Assembly (NCBI GenBank): GCA_013824165.1
Contig: PNNH01000036.1
Location: 1 to 37,999, forward strand
Origin: Methylibium sp.
Lineage (GTDB): Bacteria; Pseudomonadota; Gammaproteobacteria; Burkholderiales; Burkholderiaceae_C
DNA: 37,999 bases
Direction of reading: 5' to 3'
Part shown: in pieces, positions 18,476 through 26,932 of the stretch
Numbering within the stretch: position 1 is the first letter of the stretch
How the letters are laid out: every line of letters begins with the position of its first letter
Translations under genes and position numbers: made by a program
The notes under the pieces: model-generated
The model's input: the letters and a program-made list of their open reading frames with translations, nothing else
Database searches by the model: none
What the model was told of the DNA's origin: nothing

Positions 18476-18583
18476 ATGACAACACGCAGAGCACGCCGGC
18501 TGCTGGGCCTGGCACTGGTGGTGGCCGGTAGCGCGCTGAATGCGCAGCATCTGGTGGATTGGATGCGCCACACCAGCGTCTGA
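18476..18583 (+). CDS. Possible 35-residue membrane or exported microprotein
   Basis: A short reading frame from an ATG at 18476 with a strong AAGGAGG seven bases upstream encodes 35 residues. The N-terminus is Arg-rich (MTTRRARR), followed by a hydrophobic stretch of about 14 residues (LLGLALVVAGSALN) and a polar tail (QHLVDWMRHTSV). This looks like a small single-pass peptide or a bare signal peptide. It lies between oxyR and dps on the same strand. No homologue is recognised; the ribosome-binding site is the main support. Confidence 0.45.
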   Translation: MTTRRARRLLGLALVVAGSALNAQHLVDWMRHTSV

Positions 18584-18716
18584 GATGCGGCGCCGGGCAG
18601 CGGAGTGAGGCCGGCCCTTGTTTTCGCGCAAGCGCAGGCCTGCGCGCTGGTGGCCGCAGCGCTGCGCTTTCAGTACAGTCGCTGCATCCCGACCTCGTCC
18701 ACAAGGAGCGATCAAG

Positions 18717-19220
18717 ATGGCAAAGAAGACAAGCAGCGCTGGCCCGGCCAGCATCAATATCGGCATCAGTGACAAGGACCGAGCCGCCATCGCAGCTGGC
18801 CTGTCCAAACTGCTGGCTGACACCTACACCCTCTATCTGACCACCCACAACTTCCACTGGAACGTGTCCGGCCCGATGTTCAACTCGCTGCACGCGATGT
18901 TCATGGCCCAGTACACCGAGCTGTGGAACGCTGTCGACCCGATCGCGGAGCGCATCCGTTCGCTGGGCCACGTGGCGCCGGGCTCCTACGCCCAGTTCGC
19001 CAAGCTCAGTTCGCTGAAAGACGCGCCCGCCACGCCACCCAAGGCGCTGGAGATGGTGCGTATCCTGGTCGAAGGCCACGAGGCCGTGGCACGCACCGCG
19101 CGCAGCCTCTTCCCGCTGGTCGACAAGGCCAGCGACGAGCCCAGCGCCGACCTGCTGACCCAGCGTCTGACCATTCACGAGCAGACCGCATGGATGCTGC
19201 GCAGCCTGCTGGAGGAGTGA
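18717..19220 (+). CDS. dps: Dps-family DNA-binding/ferritin-like protein
   Basis: Dps forms dodecamers that oxidise and store iron with peroxide and protect DNA. The 167-residue protein starts with a Lys-containing tail (MAKKTSS) and has the four-helix Dps fold. Ferroxidase residues aligned to E. coli Dps are His47 (His51), His59 (His63), Asp74 (Asp78) and Glu78 (Glu82). The position of Asp67 is Met63, so one acidic ligand is missing. AAGGAG precedes the ATG at 18717. A TACAGT -10-like hexamer at 18674-18679 may be its promoter; OxyR control is likely from context. The DJ-1-like gene follows by five bases. Confidence 0.94.
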   Translation: MAKKTSSAGPASINIGISDKDRAAIAAGLSKLLADTYTLYLTTHNFHWNVSGPMFNSLHAMFMAQYTELWNAVDPIAERIRSLGHVAPGSYAQFAKLSSLKDAPATPPKALEMVRILVEGHEAVARTARSLFPLVDKASDEPSADLLTQRLTIHEQTAWMLRSLLEE

Positions 19221-19225
19221 GCCCG

Positions 19226-19843
19226 ATGGCGACGCCCACCAGCGTCGCCATCCTCAGCTTCGACGGTTTCAACGAGCTGGACAGCTTCATCGCGCTGGGC
19301 CTGCTGAACCGGCTGCGTCCGCTGGGCTTCAGCGCCGAGCTGTGCGGCCCCGGCACCCACATCACCTCGATGAACGGCGTCACGGTGCAGCTGCAGCGCC
19401 CGCTGGAATGGGCCAACGAGGCCGAGGTGGTGCTGTTCGGCTCGGGCCTCTACACCCGCGCCATCGCCGAGAACAGCGCGCTGCTGGACCGGCTGCAGCT
19501 GGACCCGACGCGCCAGCTGATCGGCGCGCAATGCTCGGGCACGCTGCTTCTGGCGCGCCTGGGCCTGATCGGCGATTGCCCGGCCTGCACGGACCTGACG
19601 ACCAAGCCCTGGGTGGTGGAGGCCGGCGTGCGCGTGCTGGACGAGCCCTTCCACGCCCAGGGTCCGGTCGCCACCGCCGGCGGCTGCCTGGCCTCGCAAT
19701 ACCTGGCCACCTGGGTGATGCTCAAGAAGGCCGGTGAAGCCGCCACCCGCGAGGCGCTGCATTACGTGGCGCCGGTGGGGGAGAAAGTGGCATACGTGCA
19801 GCGGCTGATGGCCGTGGTGCAGCCGTTCTGCGGGCCGGCCTGA
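19226..19843 (+). CDS. DJ-1/PfpI-family protein
   Basis: A 205-residue class I glutamine-amidotransferase-like protein of the DJ-1/PfpI superfamily. The nucleophile elbow Cys103 lies in LIGAQCSGTLLLARLG, and an acidic residue, Glu17 (FNELD), sits where DJ-1 has its supporting Glu. TAGGCLASQYLATWVM near residue 155 is typical of the GlxA/InhA-like subgroup, but no AraC domain is attached. Relatives include isonitrile hydratases and redox-protective proteins; the reaction here cannot be assigned. It lies five bases after dps and is probably co-transcribed. Confidence 0.88.
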   Translation: MATPTSVAILSFDGFNELDSFIALGLLNRLRPLGFSAELCGPGTHITSMNGVTVQLQRPLEWANEAEVVLFGSGLYTRAIAENSALLDRLQLDPTRQLIGAQCSGTLLLARLGLIGDCPACTDLTTKPWVVEAGVRVLDEPFHAQGPVATAGGCLASQYLATWVMLKKAGEAATREALHYVAPVGEKVAYVQRLMAVVQPFCGPA

Positions 19844-19937
19844 CGCCATTCATGCACGACCCGGCACCGCTGATGCCGGTTGCCAGACACTTGAGCCCAT
19901 TGCCGCAATGAGCCGACCGCACAGGCCTAGGCTTAGC

Positions 19938-19957
19938 ATTGACCGCTGTTGGTCAAT
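19938..19957. repeat. Perfect inverted repeat before the LytS/LytTR operon
   Basis: ATTGACC-GCTGTT-GGTCAAT is a seven-base inverted repeat with a six-base centre, 25 bases before the start codon at 19983. A TAGCAT hexamer (19934-19939) touching its left edge could be a -10. It may be an operator or a 5'-UTR hairpin. Confidence 0.5.
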
Positions 19958-19982
19958 AAACCAAGCCAGGGAGAGACCCGCA

Positions 19983-20555
19983 ATGAAACTCAAGGGACTG
20001 ATTGCCGCGCCCATCGTGGCGCTGCTGGTGACGGCGCTGTCCGCCGCACCCGATCCGCTGCCGGAAGGCTGGACCCGCGCCGGCAATGCCAGCAGCTGCG
20101 TGGTGAAGACCGTCGCCACACCGGGGGCACCCGCAGCAAAGAGCTTCGAGATCGCCTGCCCCAAGTCGGCCGAGGGCTTCGCCACGGCCATGCAGACCAT
20201 CTCGGCCGCCGAATTCGCCGGCAAGCGCGTGCGGCTGGCCGCGCAGGTGCAGGGCGAAGCCGTGCAGACCTGGGCCGGCCTGTGGCTGCGCGGCGATGCC
20301 GGCGCAAGCGTCGGCCGTGTTTTCGACAATATGGAGACGCGCCCGCTCAAGGGCAGTTTTGCATGGCGGGAAGCCAGCGTCGTGCTGCAATTCCCGGCGG
20401 ACATCGACACGCTGAGCTTTGGCATGCTGCTTGGCGGCCCGGGCCGTCTGAGAGCGACGGCCTTCAGGCTGGAGGTGGTCGACGCCTCGGTGCCGCTCAC
20501 CGAAGGACCGAAGGCCACCATGCCGACCCGTCCAACCCATATGACGCCGCCATGA
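19983..20555 (+). CDS. Exported protein of unknown function in the sensor-kinase operon
   Basis: A 190-residue protein with a signal peptide (KLKGLIAAPIVALLVTALSA). The mature part is predicted to be all beta, with segments such as EFAGKRVRLAAQVQGE, VQTWAGLWLRGD, VFDNMETRPLKGSFAW and TLSFGMLLGGPGRL. These resemble a carbohydrate-binding-like jelly-roll domain often found in regulators and enzymes (the FDNM-x-RP-[IL]-[KR]-G motif). The ATG has GGGAGAGA upstream. Its TGA overlaps the ATG of the kinase gene (ATGA), so it is translationally coupled to the two-component system and may be a periplasmic ligand-binding partner of the kinase. This role is inference. Confidence 0.72.
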   Translation: MKLKGLIAAPIVALLVTALSAAPDPLPEGWTRAGNASSCVVKTVATPGAPAAKSFEIACPKSAEGFATAMQTISAAEFAGKRVRLAAQVQGEAVQTWAGLWLRGDAGASVGRVFDNMETRPLKGSFAWREASVVLQFPADIDTLSFGMLLGGPGRLRATAFRLEVVDASVPLTEGPKATMPTRPTHMTPP

Positions 20556-21595
20556 ATCCGGTCGCGGCGAACTCGGATGCCCTGGATGCGCTGCGCACTG
20601 AGTTCGCCTTGCGGGGTCGCTGGCCGGTGCTGCTGCTCAGCGCGGCTGGCTTCGGCCTCAGCGCAGCCCTGCTCGGTACGGCCCAGCCGGCCTGGCGTCT
20701 TGCGATGGGTCTCTGGCTGGGCTACGTGATCGGCTACGGGCTGCTGGCCGCGCTGGGCCGGGCGGGCCGCCGGGCCTGGCCTTGGCCTGGTGCGCTGGCG
20801 GCGGCGGCGCTCTGCACAGTCATCGGCGCTGCCGCCGGCCTGAGCGCGGAGTCGGCGATGGGTGAACCGCTGCCCGGCAAGGGCCTCGCGCGTGCCGGCC
20901 TGTACCTCGGCTTCGTCGGTCTGCTGCTGATGCTGCCGCTGGCGCAGGCCGCCTTGCGCCAGCGGGCGCTGCGCCTGGTCGAGGCCGACCGTGCCCGCAC
21001 CCGGGCCGAGCTGCAGATGCTGCAGGCACAGATCGAGCCGCATTTTCTGTTCAACACCCTGGCCACCTTGCGCAGCCTGGTGCGCCAACAGTCCGAGCAG
21101 GCCTTGCCGCTGCTGGACCGCATGACGGCCTTTCTCGAAGCCGTTCTGCCCCAGGTGCGCGCGCCTGAATCAACGCTGCAGCGCGAGCTGGACATCGTTG
21201 AGCACTATCTGGCCATCATGGCGCTACGCCTGGCGCCGCGCCTGCGCTATCGCATCGAATGCGCTACCGATCTCGGTGACCTCAGCCTGCCACCGCTGCT
21301 GCTGCAACCGCTGGTCGAGAACGCGGTGCTGCACGGCATCGAGCCCAGCGAGGCTGGCGGCGATATCCTGGTGCAGGCCCTGGTCCAGGCCCGCATGCTG
21401 CAGCTGCGCGTCATCAATACCGGCGCGCCGCTGGACAGCGCCGGCACGAAGCCGGGCCAGGGTCTGGCCCTGGAGAACCTGCGCCAGCGTCTGCAGGCCT
21501 TGCATGGCAGCGAGGCCCGCTTCGCGCTTGAGGCCCAGGCTGGCACCACGCAGGCGCTGATCGAGCTGCCGCTCGCACCCACCCACAACCCATGA
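20552..21595 (+). CDS. LytS/YehU-type sensor histidine kinase
   Basis: A 347-residue membrane kinase of the His_kinase (PF06580) type. Four hydrophobic segments occupy about residues 22-150. The phospho-acceptor block is QIEPHFLFNTLATLRSLV, and the ATPase domain has PLLLQPLVENAVLHGIEP (N box) and a GLALENLRQRLQALHG segment (G box). There is no recognisable extracytoplasmic domain, so the signal is probably sensed in the membrane or through a partner such as the preceding exported protein. The start overlaps the upstream gene and the stop overlaps the regulator gene, both by four bases as ATGA. Confidence 0.93.
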   Translation: MNPVAANSDALDALRTEFALRGRWPVLLLSAAGFGLSAALLGTAQPAWRLAMGLWLGYVIGYGLLAALGRAGRRAWPWPGALAAAALCTVIGAAAGLSAESAMGEPLPGKGLARAGLYLGFVGLLLMLPLAQAALRQRALRLVEADRARTRAELQMLQAQIEPHFLFNTLATLRSLVRQQSEQALPLLDRMTAFLEAVLPQVRAPESTLQRELDIVEHYLAIMALRLAPRLRYRIECATDLGDLSLPPLLLQPLVENAVLHGIEPSEAGGDILVQALVQARMLQLRVINTGAPLDSAGTKPGQGLALENLRQRLQALHGSEARFALEAQAGTTQALIELPLAPTHNP

Positions 21596-22299
21596 GCACC
21601 GCACTGATTGCCGATGATGAAGCCGTTCTTCTGGAAGAGCTACAGGCGCTGCTGCAGGAGACCTGGCCCGAGCTGCAGATCGTCGCGCGCGCCAGCACTG
21701 GCACCGAGGCCCAGCGCCTGCTCCAGCAACTGCGGCCCGACATCGCCTTTCTGGACATCCGCATGCCCGGCATCGATGGCCTGGAGCTGGCACGACTGGC
21801 GCCGGCCGGAACCCAGCTGGTCTTCGTCACCGCCCATGCTGAGCATGCGCTGGAGGCCTTCGAGCACGCGGCGGTCGACTATCTGCACAAGCCGGTGACC
21901 CCGGCGCGGCTGGCGCTCACGGTGCAGCGGCTGAAAAGCCGCAAGGCGCCGAAAGCCGCTGCCGCTCAGGACGGTCTGCGTTTCGTGCAGGCCTGGGTGG
22001 GCAAGAACCTGCGCCTGCTTGAGGTCGAGCGGATCGCCTTGCTGCGCGCCGAGCTGCGGCACACCCGCGCCATCAGCCTGGAAGGGGCAAGCCTGCTGCT
22101 ACGCACGCCCATGGGTGAGCTGCTGGACCAGCTGGACCCGCAGCTGTTCTGGCAGATCCACCGCAGCGCCGTGGTCAACGTGCGCGCGATCGAGCGGGTC
22201 GAGCGCCGCGACGACGGAGAACTGTGGGTGCACGGCCAAGGCCTGGGCCAGGGGGTGCAGGTCAGCCGCAGCCAGCGCGGGCGCTTCAAGGGCATGTAG
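21592..22299 (+). CDS. LytTR-family response regulator
   Basis: A 235-residue response regulator. The receiver domain (about 1-115) has Asp8 and Asp9, the phospho-acceptor Asp55 in IAFLDIRMPG, the T of FVTAHAEHALEAF and Lys in YLHKPVTPARL. The LytTR DNA-binding domain (about 130-232) shows ERIALLRAELRHT, MGELLDQLDPQLFWQIHRSAVVNVRAI and a C-terminal VSRSQRGRFKGM. It is the partner of the kinase encoded immediately upstream. Targets are unknown; LytTR proteins bind paired direct repeats, often before their own operon or a neighbour. Confidence 0.94.
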   Translation: MSTALIADDEAVLLEELQALLQETWPELQIVARASTGTEAQRLLQQLRPDIAFLDIRMPGIDGLELARLAPAGTQLVFVTAHAEHALEAFEHAAVDYLHKPVTPARLALTVQRLKSRKAPKAAAAQDGLRFVQAWVGKNLRLLEVERIALLRAELRHTRAISLEGASLLLRTPMGELLDQLDPQLFWQIHRSAVVNVRAIERVERRDDGELWVHGQGLGQGVQVSRSQRGRFKGM

Positions 22300-22314
22300 G
22301 ACGAGGCCATCGCG

Positions 22315-22415
22315 CGCTCCGCGCCTGCCCGCCCTGCCCATCGAAAGCTCGGTCCACGTGGACAGCCCAGCACGCCGCGTCGCTCTCCGGCGCGATCCAG
22401 ATCGCCGGCTCAGTA
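22315..22415 (+). pseudogene. Decayed fragment of the prfC 5' end
   Basis: This intergenic stretch aligns to the start of the intact prfC in the same orientation. Bases 22315-22380 match 24577-24642 at 50 of 66 positions without a gap, and 22383-22415 match 24710-24742 at 28 of 33. The second block contains 17 identical bases, ATCCAGATCGCCGGCTC (22395-22411). The fragment lacks 67 bases of prfC between the blocks, which also breaks the frame, and has CTG where prfC has its ATG (22334). It is thus a remnant covering the region before the start codon through about codon 49. Confidence 0.72.
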
Positions 22416-22461
22416 GCGTTGGACAACGATCGGGGCGCGGCTGTTTCCGCAGGGTTCAGCC

Positions 22462-24276
22462 TCAGCGCTGAAGCCTGAAGGCTGCCACCGCGCTGGCCAG
22501 GCGCTGCGCCTGTTCCTTGAGCGACTCCGCGGCGGCGGCCGACTCCTCGACCAACGCAGCGTTCTGCTGCGTCAGCTGGTCGAGGTGGTTCACGGCCGAG
22601 CCCACCTCGGAGATGCTGCCGCTCTGCTCGCTGCTGGCCGCGGCGATCTCCTGCATGATGGTGGTGACCTGGCGCACCGAGCTGACGATGTCATTCATCG
22701 TGCTGCCGGCTTCGTTCACCAGTCTTGTGCCGCCATCGACCTTCTCCACCGAGGCCGAGATCAGCGTCTTGATCTCCTTGGCCGCCTCGGCCGAGCGCTG
22801 CGCCAAGCTGCGCACCTCGCTGGCCACCACCGCAAATCCGCGGCCTTGCTCGCCTGCGCGCGCTGCCTCCACGGCCGCGTTCAGCGCCAGGATATTGGTC
22901 TGGAAAGCGATGCCGTCGATCACGCCGATGATGTCGGCGATGCGGGACGAACTGCTGCTGATGTCCTGCATGGTGTGAACCACGCGGCCCACCACCTCGC
23001 CGCCTCGCGCCGCCACCTCGGAAGTGGACAGGACCAGTTGGTTGGCCTGGGATGCGCGCTCCGCGTTCTGCTGCACGGTGTCGGTCAACTGCTCCATCGA
23101 GCTGGCCGTCTGCTCCAGGCTGCTGGCGGTCTGCTCGGTGCGCGAGGACAGGTCCTGGTTGCCGGTGGCGATCTCCTGCGAGGCCACGCGCACCGATTCG
23201 CTGGTGTCGCGAATCTCGGCCAGCACACCGGCCAGCTTGTCGACAAAGCTGTTGAAGCCGCGGCCGATCTCCGCCAGCTCGTCCTCGCCGCGTTCGTCGA
23301 TACGGCGGGTCAGATCGCCGCCGCCCGAACCGATGTCCTGCATCGCGTCCCGCAATTGGGCCAGGCGCTTGAGTCGTTGCGCCACCAGGCTGCCAATCAC
23401 GCTGGCCGAAATCACCAGCACCAGCGCGGTGGCCACCAGCGAGGTCAGTGCCAGCCGCGTCAGGCTGGCCAGCGCTTCGGAGCGGTCCAGTGCGATCACC
23501 AGCACCCAGTCCGTGCCCTTGACCTTGCTGGCCTGCAGCAGGCGCGCCGAGCCTTCGATCTCCACGGCCTGCAACTCGGTCTGGTCGGGCAGCGCATTCA
23601 GCGCGCTGGCGCTCAACCCTGCGGCCAACTCAGTGGCAGCCTGGCCGCCCCGCTTCGGGTCGGGGTGCGCCACGAACTTGCCTGCCTTGTCGACCAGGAA
23701 GGCATAGCTGCCCGGGGTGGGCTGGATGGACTTGACGACGGCCACGACATTGTCGAGATAGACATCGCCGGCGGTCACCGCCGCCACCGTTCCGGCGGAC
23801 TTGGCGGCCACCGCGAAGGTCACCACCATGCGGTTGGTGGCGGCGTCCTTGTACGGCGGGGTCAGCACCGGGCCGCTGGCCTGCGCAGCCTGCTGGTACC
23901 AGGGGCGCCCCGTCGGGTCGTAGTCCTTGGGCAGATCGGCCTGCGGCGTGTTGAAGACGATGCGCTTGTCGGCGTAGCCGATGTAGCTGGTGTCGAAACC
24001 GCCCGAATCCTTGGCCTGCACCAGGAACTTCACCGGGTCAGCCTCGGCCACCGCCGGCAGCGTGGACTGCACCACGGCCGCCTTGCTGGCCACCCAGTCA
24101 GCAATGGTGCCGGCCTGGCTCAGCCCCAGGGCCCGCGTGTCGTCGCGCAAGGTGTCCAGCACATGGCCGCGCGCGGTCTGGTAATTGGCGGCGGCCAGCG
24201 CCAAGAGGCCGAGCATCAGCGCCCCGACCGAGATCACCACCACCTGCACGCGCAAGGACTTCAGCTGTCGAAACAT
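22462..24276 (-). CDS. Methyl-accepting chemotaxis protein with dCache-type sensor
   Basis: A 604-residue chemoreceptor. It has a first membrane segment (VQVVVISVGALMLGLLALAA), a periplasmic double-Cache domain (about 35-275), a second membrane segment near 285-305, HAMP, and a cytoplasmic signalling domain. The signalling tip is EQGRGFAVVASEVRSLAQRSAEAAKEIK. The sensor contains YDPTGRPWY and a later AGDV. The Y-x4-R-x-WY part of the dCache_1 amino-acid motif is present, but the following Asp is Gln, so an amino-acid ligand is possible but not shown. No C-terminal CheR-binding pentapeptide is seen. ATG at 24276 is preceded by GGAG. Its position between a prfC remnant and prfC is unusual. Confidence 0.93.
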   Translation of the reverse strand: MFRQLKSLRVQVVVISVGALMLGLLALAAANYQTARGHVLDTLRDDTRALGLSQAGTIADWVASKAAVVQSTLPAVAEADPVKFLVQAKDSGGFDTSYIGYADKRIVFNTPQADLPKDYDPTGRPWYQQAAQASGPVLTPPYKDAATNRMVVTFAVAAKSAGTVAAVTAGDVYLDNVVAVVKSIQPTPGSYAFLVDKAGKFVAHPDPKRGGQAATELAAGLSASALNALPDQTELQAVEIEGSARLLQASKVKGTDWVLVIALDRSEALASLTRLALTSLVATALVLVISASVIGSLVAQRLKRLAQLRDAMQDIGSGGGDLTRRIDERGEDELAEIGRGFNSFVDKLAGVLAEIRDTSESVRVASQEIATGNQDLSSRTEQTASSLEQTASSMEQLTDTVQQNAERASQANQLVLSTSEVAARGGEVVGRVVHTMQDISSSSSRIADIIGVIDGIAFQTNILALNAAVEAARAGEQGRGFAVVASEVRSLAQRSAEAAKEIKTLISASVEKVDGGTRLVNEAGSTMNDIVSSVRQVTTIMQEIAAASSEQSGSISEVGSAVNHLDQLTQQNAALVEESAAAAESLKEQAQRLASAVAAFRLQR

Positions 24277-24417
24277 GAGCACGCTCCTGCCCCATGCGGG
24301 CAAAGCTGGTCGGCACACCCCGTGGCAGGGCTCCAGACCATCGGCGCCCAGGGGACATCGGCCTCCCTCGCTCAAAGTCGCGTCCGCGCGCGGCGGCAGG
24401 ACTTTCCCAACTGCTTG

Positions 24418-24442
24418 TTATCGGTAACGACGGCCAACTCTA
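24418..24442 (-). promoter_or_regulatory. Candidate sigma-28 (FliA) promoter of the chemoreceptor gene
   Basis: On the minus strand TAGAGTTG (24442-24435) and ACCGATAA (24425-24418) match the FliA elements TAAAGTTT and GCCGATAA at six and seven of eight bases. The spacer is 9 rather than 11 bases, which weakens the call. The leader would be about 140 bases. Confidence 0.33.
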
Positions 24443-24562
24443 CGTCCTGCCGCGGCTGAAGGTCCAGCCGGGAATCGCCTGAAAAGGCTCCGCTTATGGG
24501 CGCTCCACCCACATCGGCGGGTGGCAGGGACAGACAGTGACCGGCCGGCAGTGGGCTGGGCC

Positions 24563-24568
24563 GATAAT
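24563..24568 (+). promoter_or_regulatory. Candidate -10 box of prfC
   Basis: GATAAT within GGCCGATAATCGCC lies 28 bases before the prfC ATG. No good -35 at normal spacing. The upstream remnant at 22315 lacks the full GATAAT sequence. Confidence 0.4.
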
Positions 24569-24595
24569 CGCCGGTTCGCTCCACGCCTGCCCGCC

Positions 24596-26224
<1,629 letters not shown>

Positions 26225-26252
26225 TTTCCAGCTTTGCAGAGGTGGCGCCGCG

Positions 26253-26299
26253 TTGACACCGCGGCCAGGAAGCGCGTAGCACTCGGCCCCGGGCCGAGT
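26253..26299 (+). promoter_or_regulatory. Candidate promoter with overlapping palindrome before the GNAT gene
   Basis: A perfect TTGACA -35 (26253-26258) and TAGCAC (26277-26282) are 18 bases apart. The predicted start site falls in the palindrome ACTCGGCCCCGGGCCGAGT (26281-26299). This could be an operator, or a hairpin ending the prfC transcript. Confidence 0.45.
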
Positions 26300-26328
26300 C
26301 CGTTCGACGACCGTGGATAGCCCCGACG

Positions 26329-26850
26329 ATGACCATCCTGACCACCGCCCGCCTGCGCCTCGAGCCAGTCAGCGACGAGCACCTCGAAGGGCTCTACGCA
26401 CTCAACAGCCAGCCCGAGGTGATGCGCTATATCTCCGGCAAGCCCGAGACCCGCGAAGAAACGGTGGCGATGATCGAGCGCATCAAGCAGCGCTGGATCG
26501 AGCTGGGCTACTCCTGGTGGGCCTTTGTCGAGATCCGAAGCGGTGAGGTGATCGGCATGGGCTGCGTGCAACACCTGGCCCGAGACCCGGCCAACCCGCT
26601 GGAACTCGGCTGGCGCCTGCGGCCGGAGTACTGGCACCAGGGCTATGCCTCTGAAGCCGCCCAGTGCATGGCGGCCTTCGCCTTCGATCAACTCGGGGTG
26701 CCGCTGCTCTGCGCCGTGTGCCATGTCGAGAACCTGCCCTCGGCCAAGGTGATGGAGCGGCTCGGCATGCGCTTCAGGGGCGTGGAGCGCTGGTATGAGT
26801 TGGACTGCAAGGTCTACCAGATGGACCGGGCGGCCTGGCTGGACCGATAG
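26329..26850 (+). CDS. GNAT-family N-acetyltransferase (RimJ/RimL-like)
   Basis: A 173-residue acetyltransferase of the RimJ/RimL subgroup. It starts TTARLRLEPVSDEHLEGLYALN, has IGMGCVQHLA and LELGWRLRPEYWHQGYASEAAQCMAAFAF, which carries the acetyl-CoA-binding loop (WHQGYASEA), and ends with VENLPSAKVMERLGMRFRG. Such enzymes acetylate protein N-termini, amino acids or small molecules; the substrate is unknown. No membrane or signal segment is present. It follows prfC by 104 bases and is itself followed by a decayed prfC 3' end. Confidence 0.92.
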   Translation: MTILTTARLRLEPVSDEHLEGLYALNSQPEVMRYISGKPETREETVAMIERIKQRWIELGYSWWAFVEIRSGEVIGMGCVQHLARDPANPLELGWRLRPEYWHQGYASEAAQCMAAFAFDQLGVPLLCAVCHVENLPSAKVMERLGMRFRGVERWYELDCKVYQMDRAAWLDR

Positions 26851-26871
26851 TGCCGCGGCTTGTGCTTGACT

Positions 26872-26903
26872 GGCTTGGTGTTCAGAACCAGCTGGATGGT
26901 TGA
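26872..26903 (+). pseudogene. Decayed fragment of the prfC 3' end
   Basis: This stretch, 22 bases past the GNAT stop, aligns to the last 33 bases of prfC (26192-26224) with about 27 matches and a single one-base gap. It still reads as G-L-V-F, then after a frameshift N-Q-L-D-G and a stop, against GLVFQNRLDG in prfC. Weaker similarity may extend about 20 bases upstream. Confidence 0.55.
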
Positions 26904-26932
26904 GGTCGCACCGAGCAAGGCCCCCGCAAACC

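Larger units (their letters stand above)
24277..24595. other. 319-base divergent gap between the chemoreceptor gene and prfC
   Basis: No gene is seen. The gap holds a sigma-28-like sequence for the chemoreceptor gene (24418-24442), a short hairpin CCACCC/GGGTGG (24505-24524), and a GATAAT -10-like box for prfC (24563-24568). No repeat similar to the prfC fragments was found here. Confidence 0.6.

Noticed and set aside
22585-24459. A 624-codon open frame opposite the chemoreceptor gene
   Set aside because: Its translation is His/Arg/Gln-rich and low in hydrophobic core; it mirrors the third-position GC pattern of the real chemoreceptor gene on the other strand.
22300-24595. A full integrative element at prfC
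   Set aside because: No integrase, relaxase or conjugation gene lies between the prfC remnant and prfC; only a scar or recombination event can be argued.
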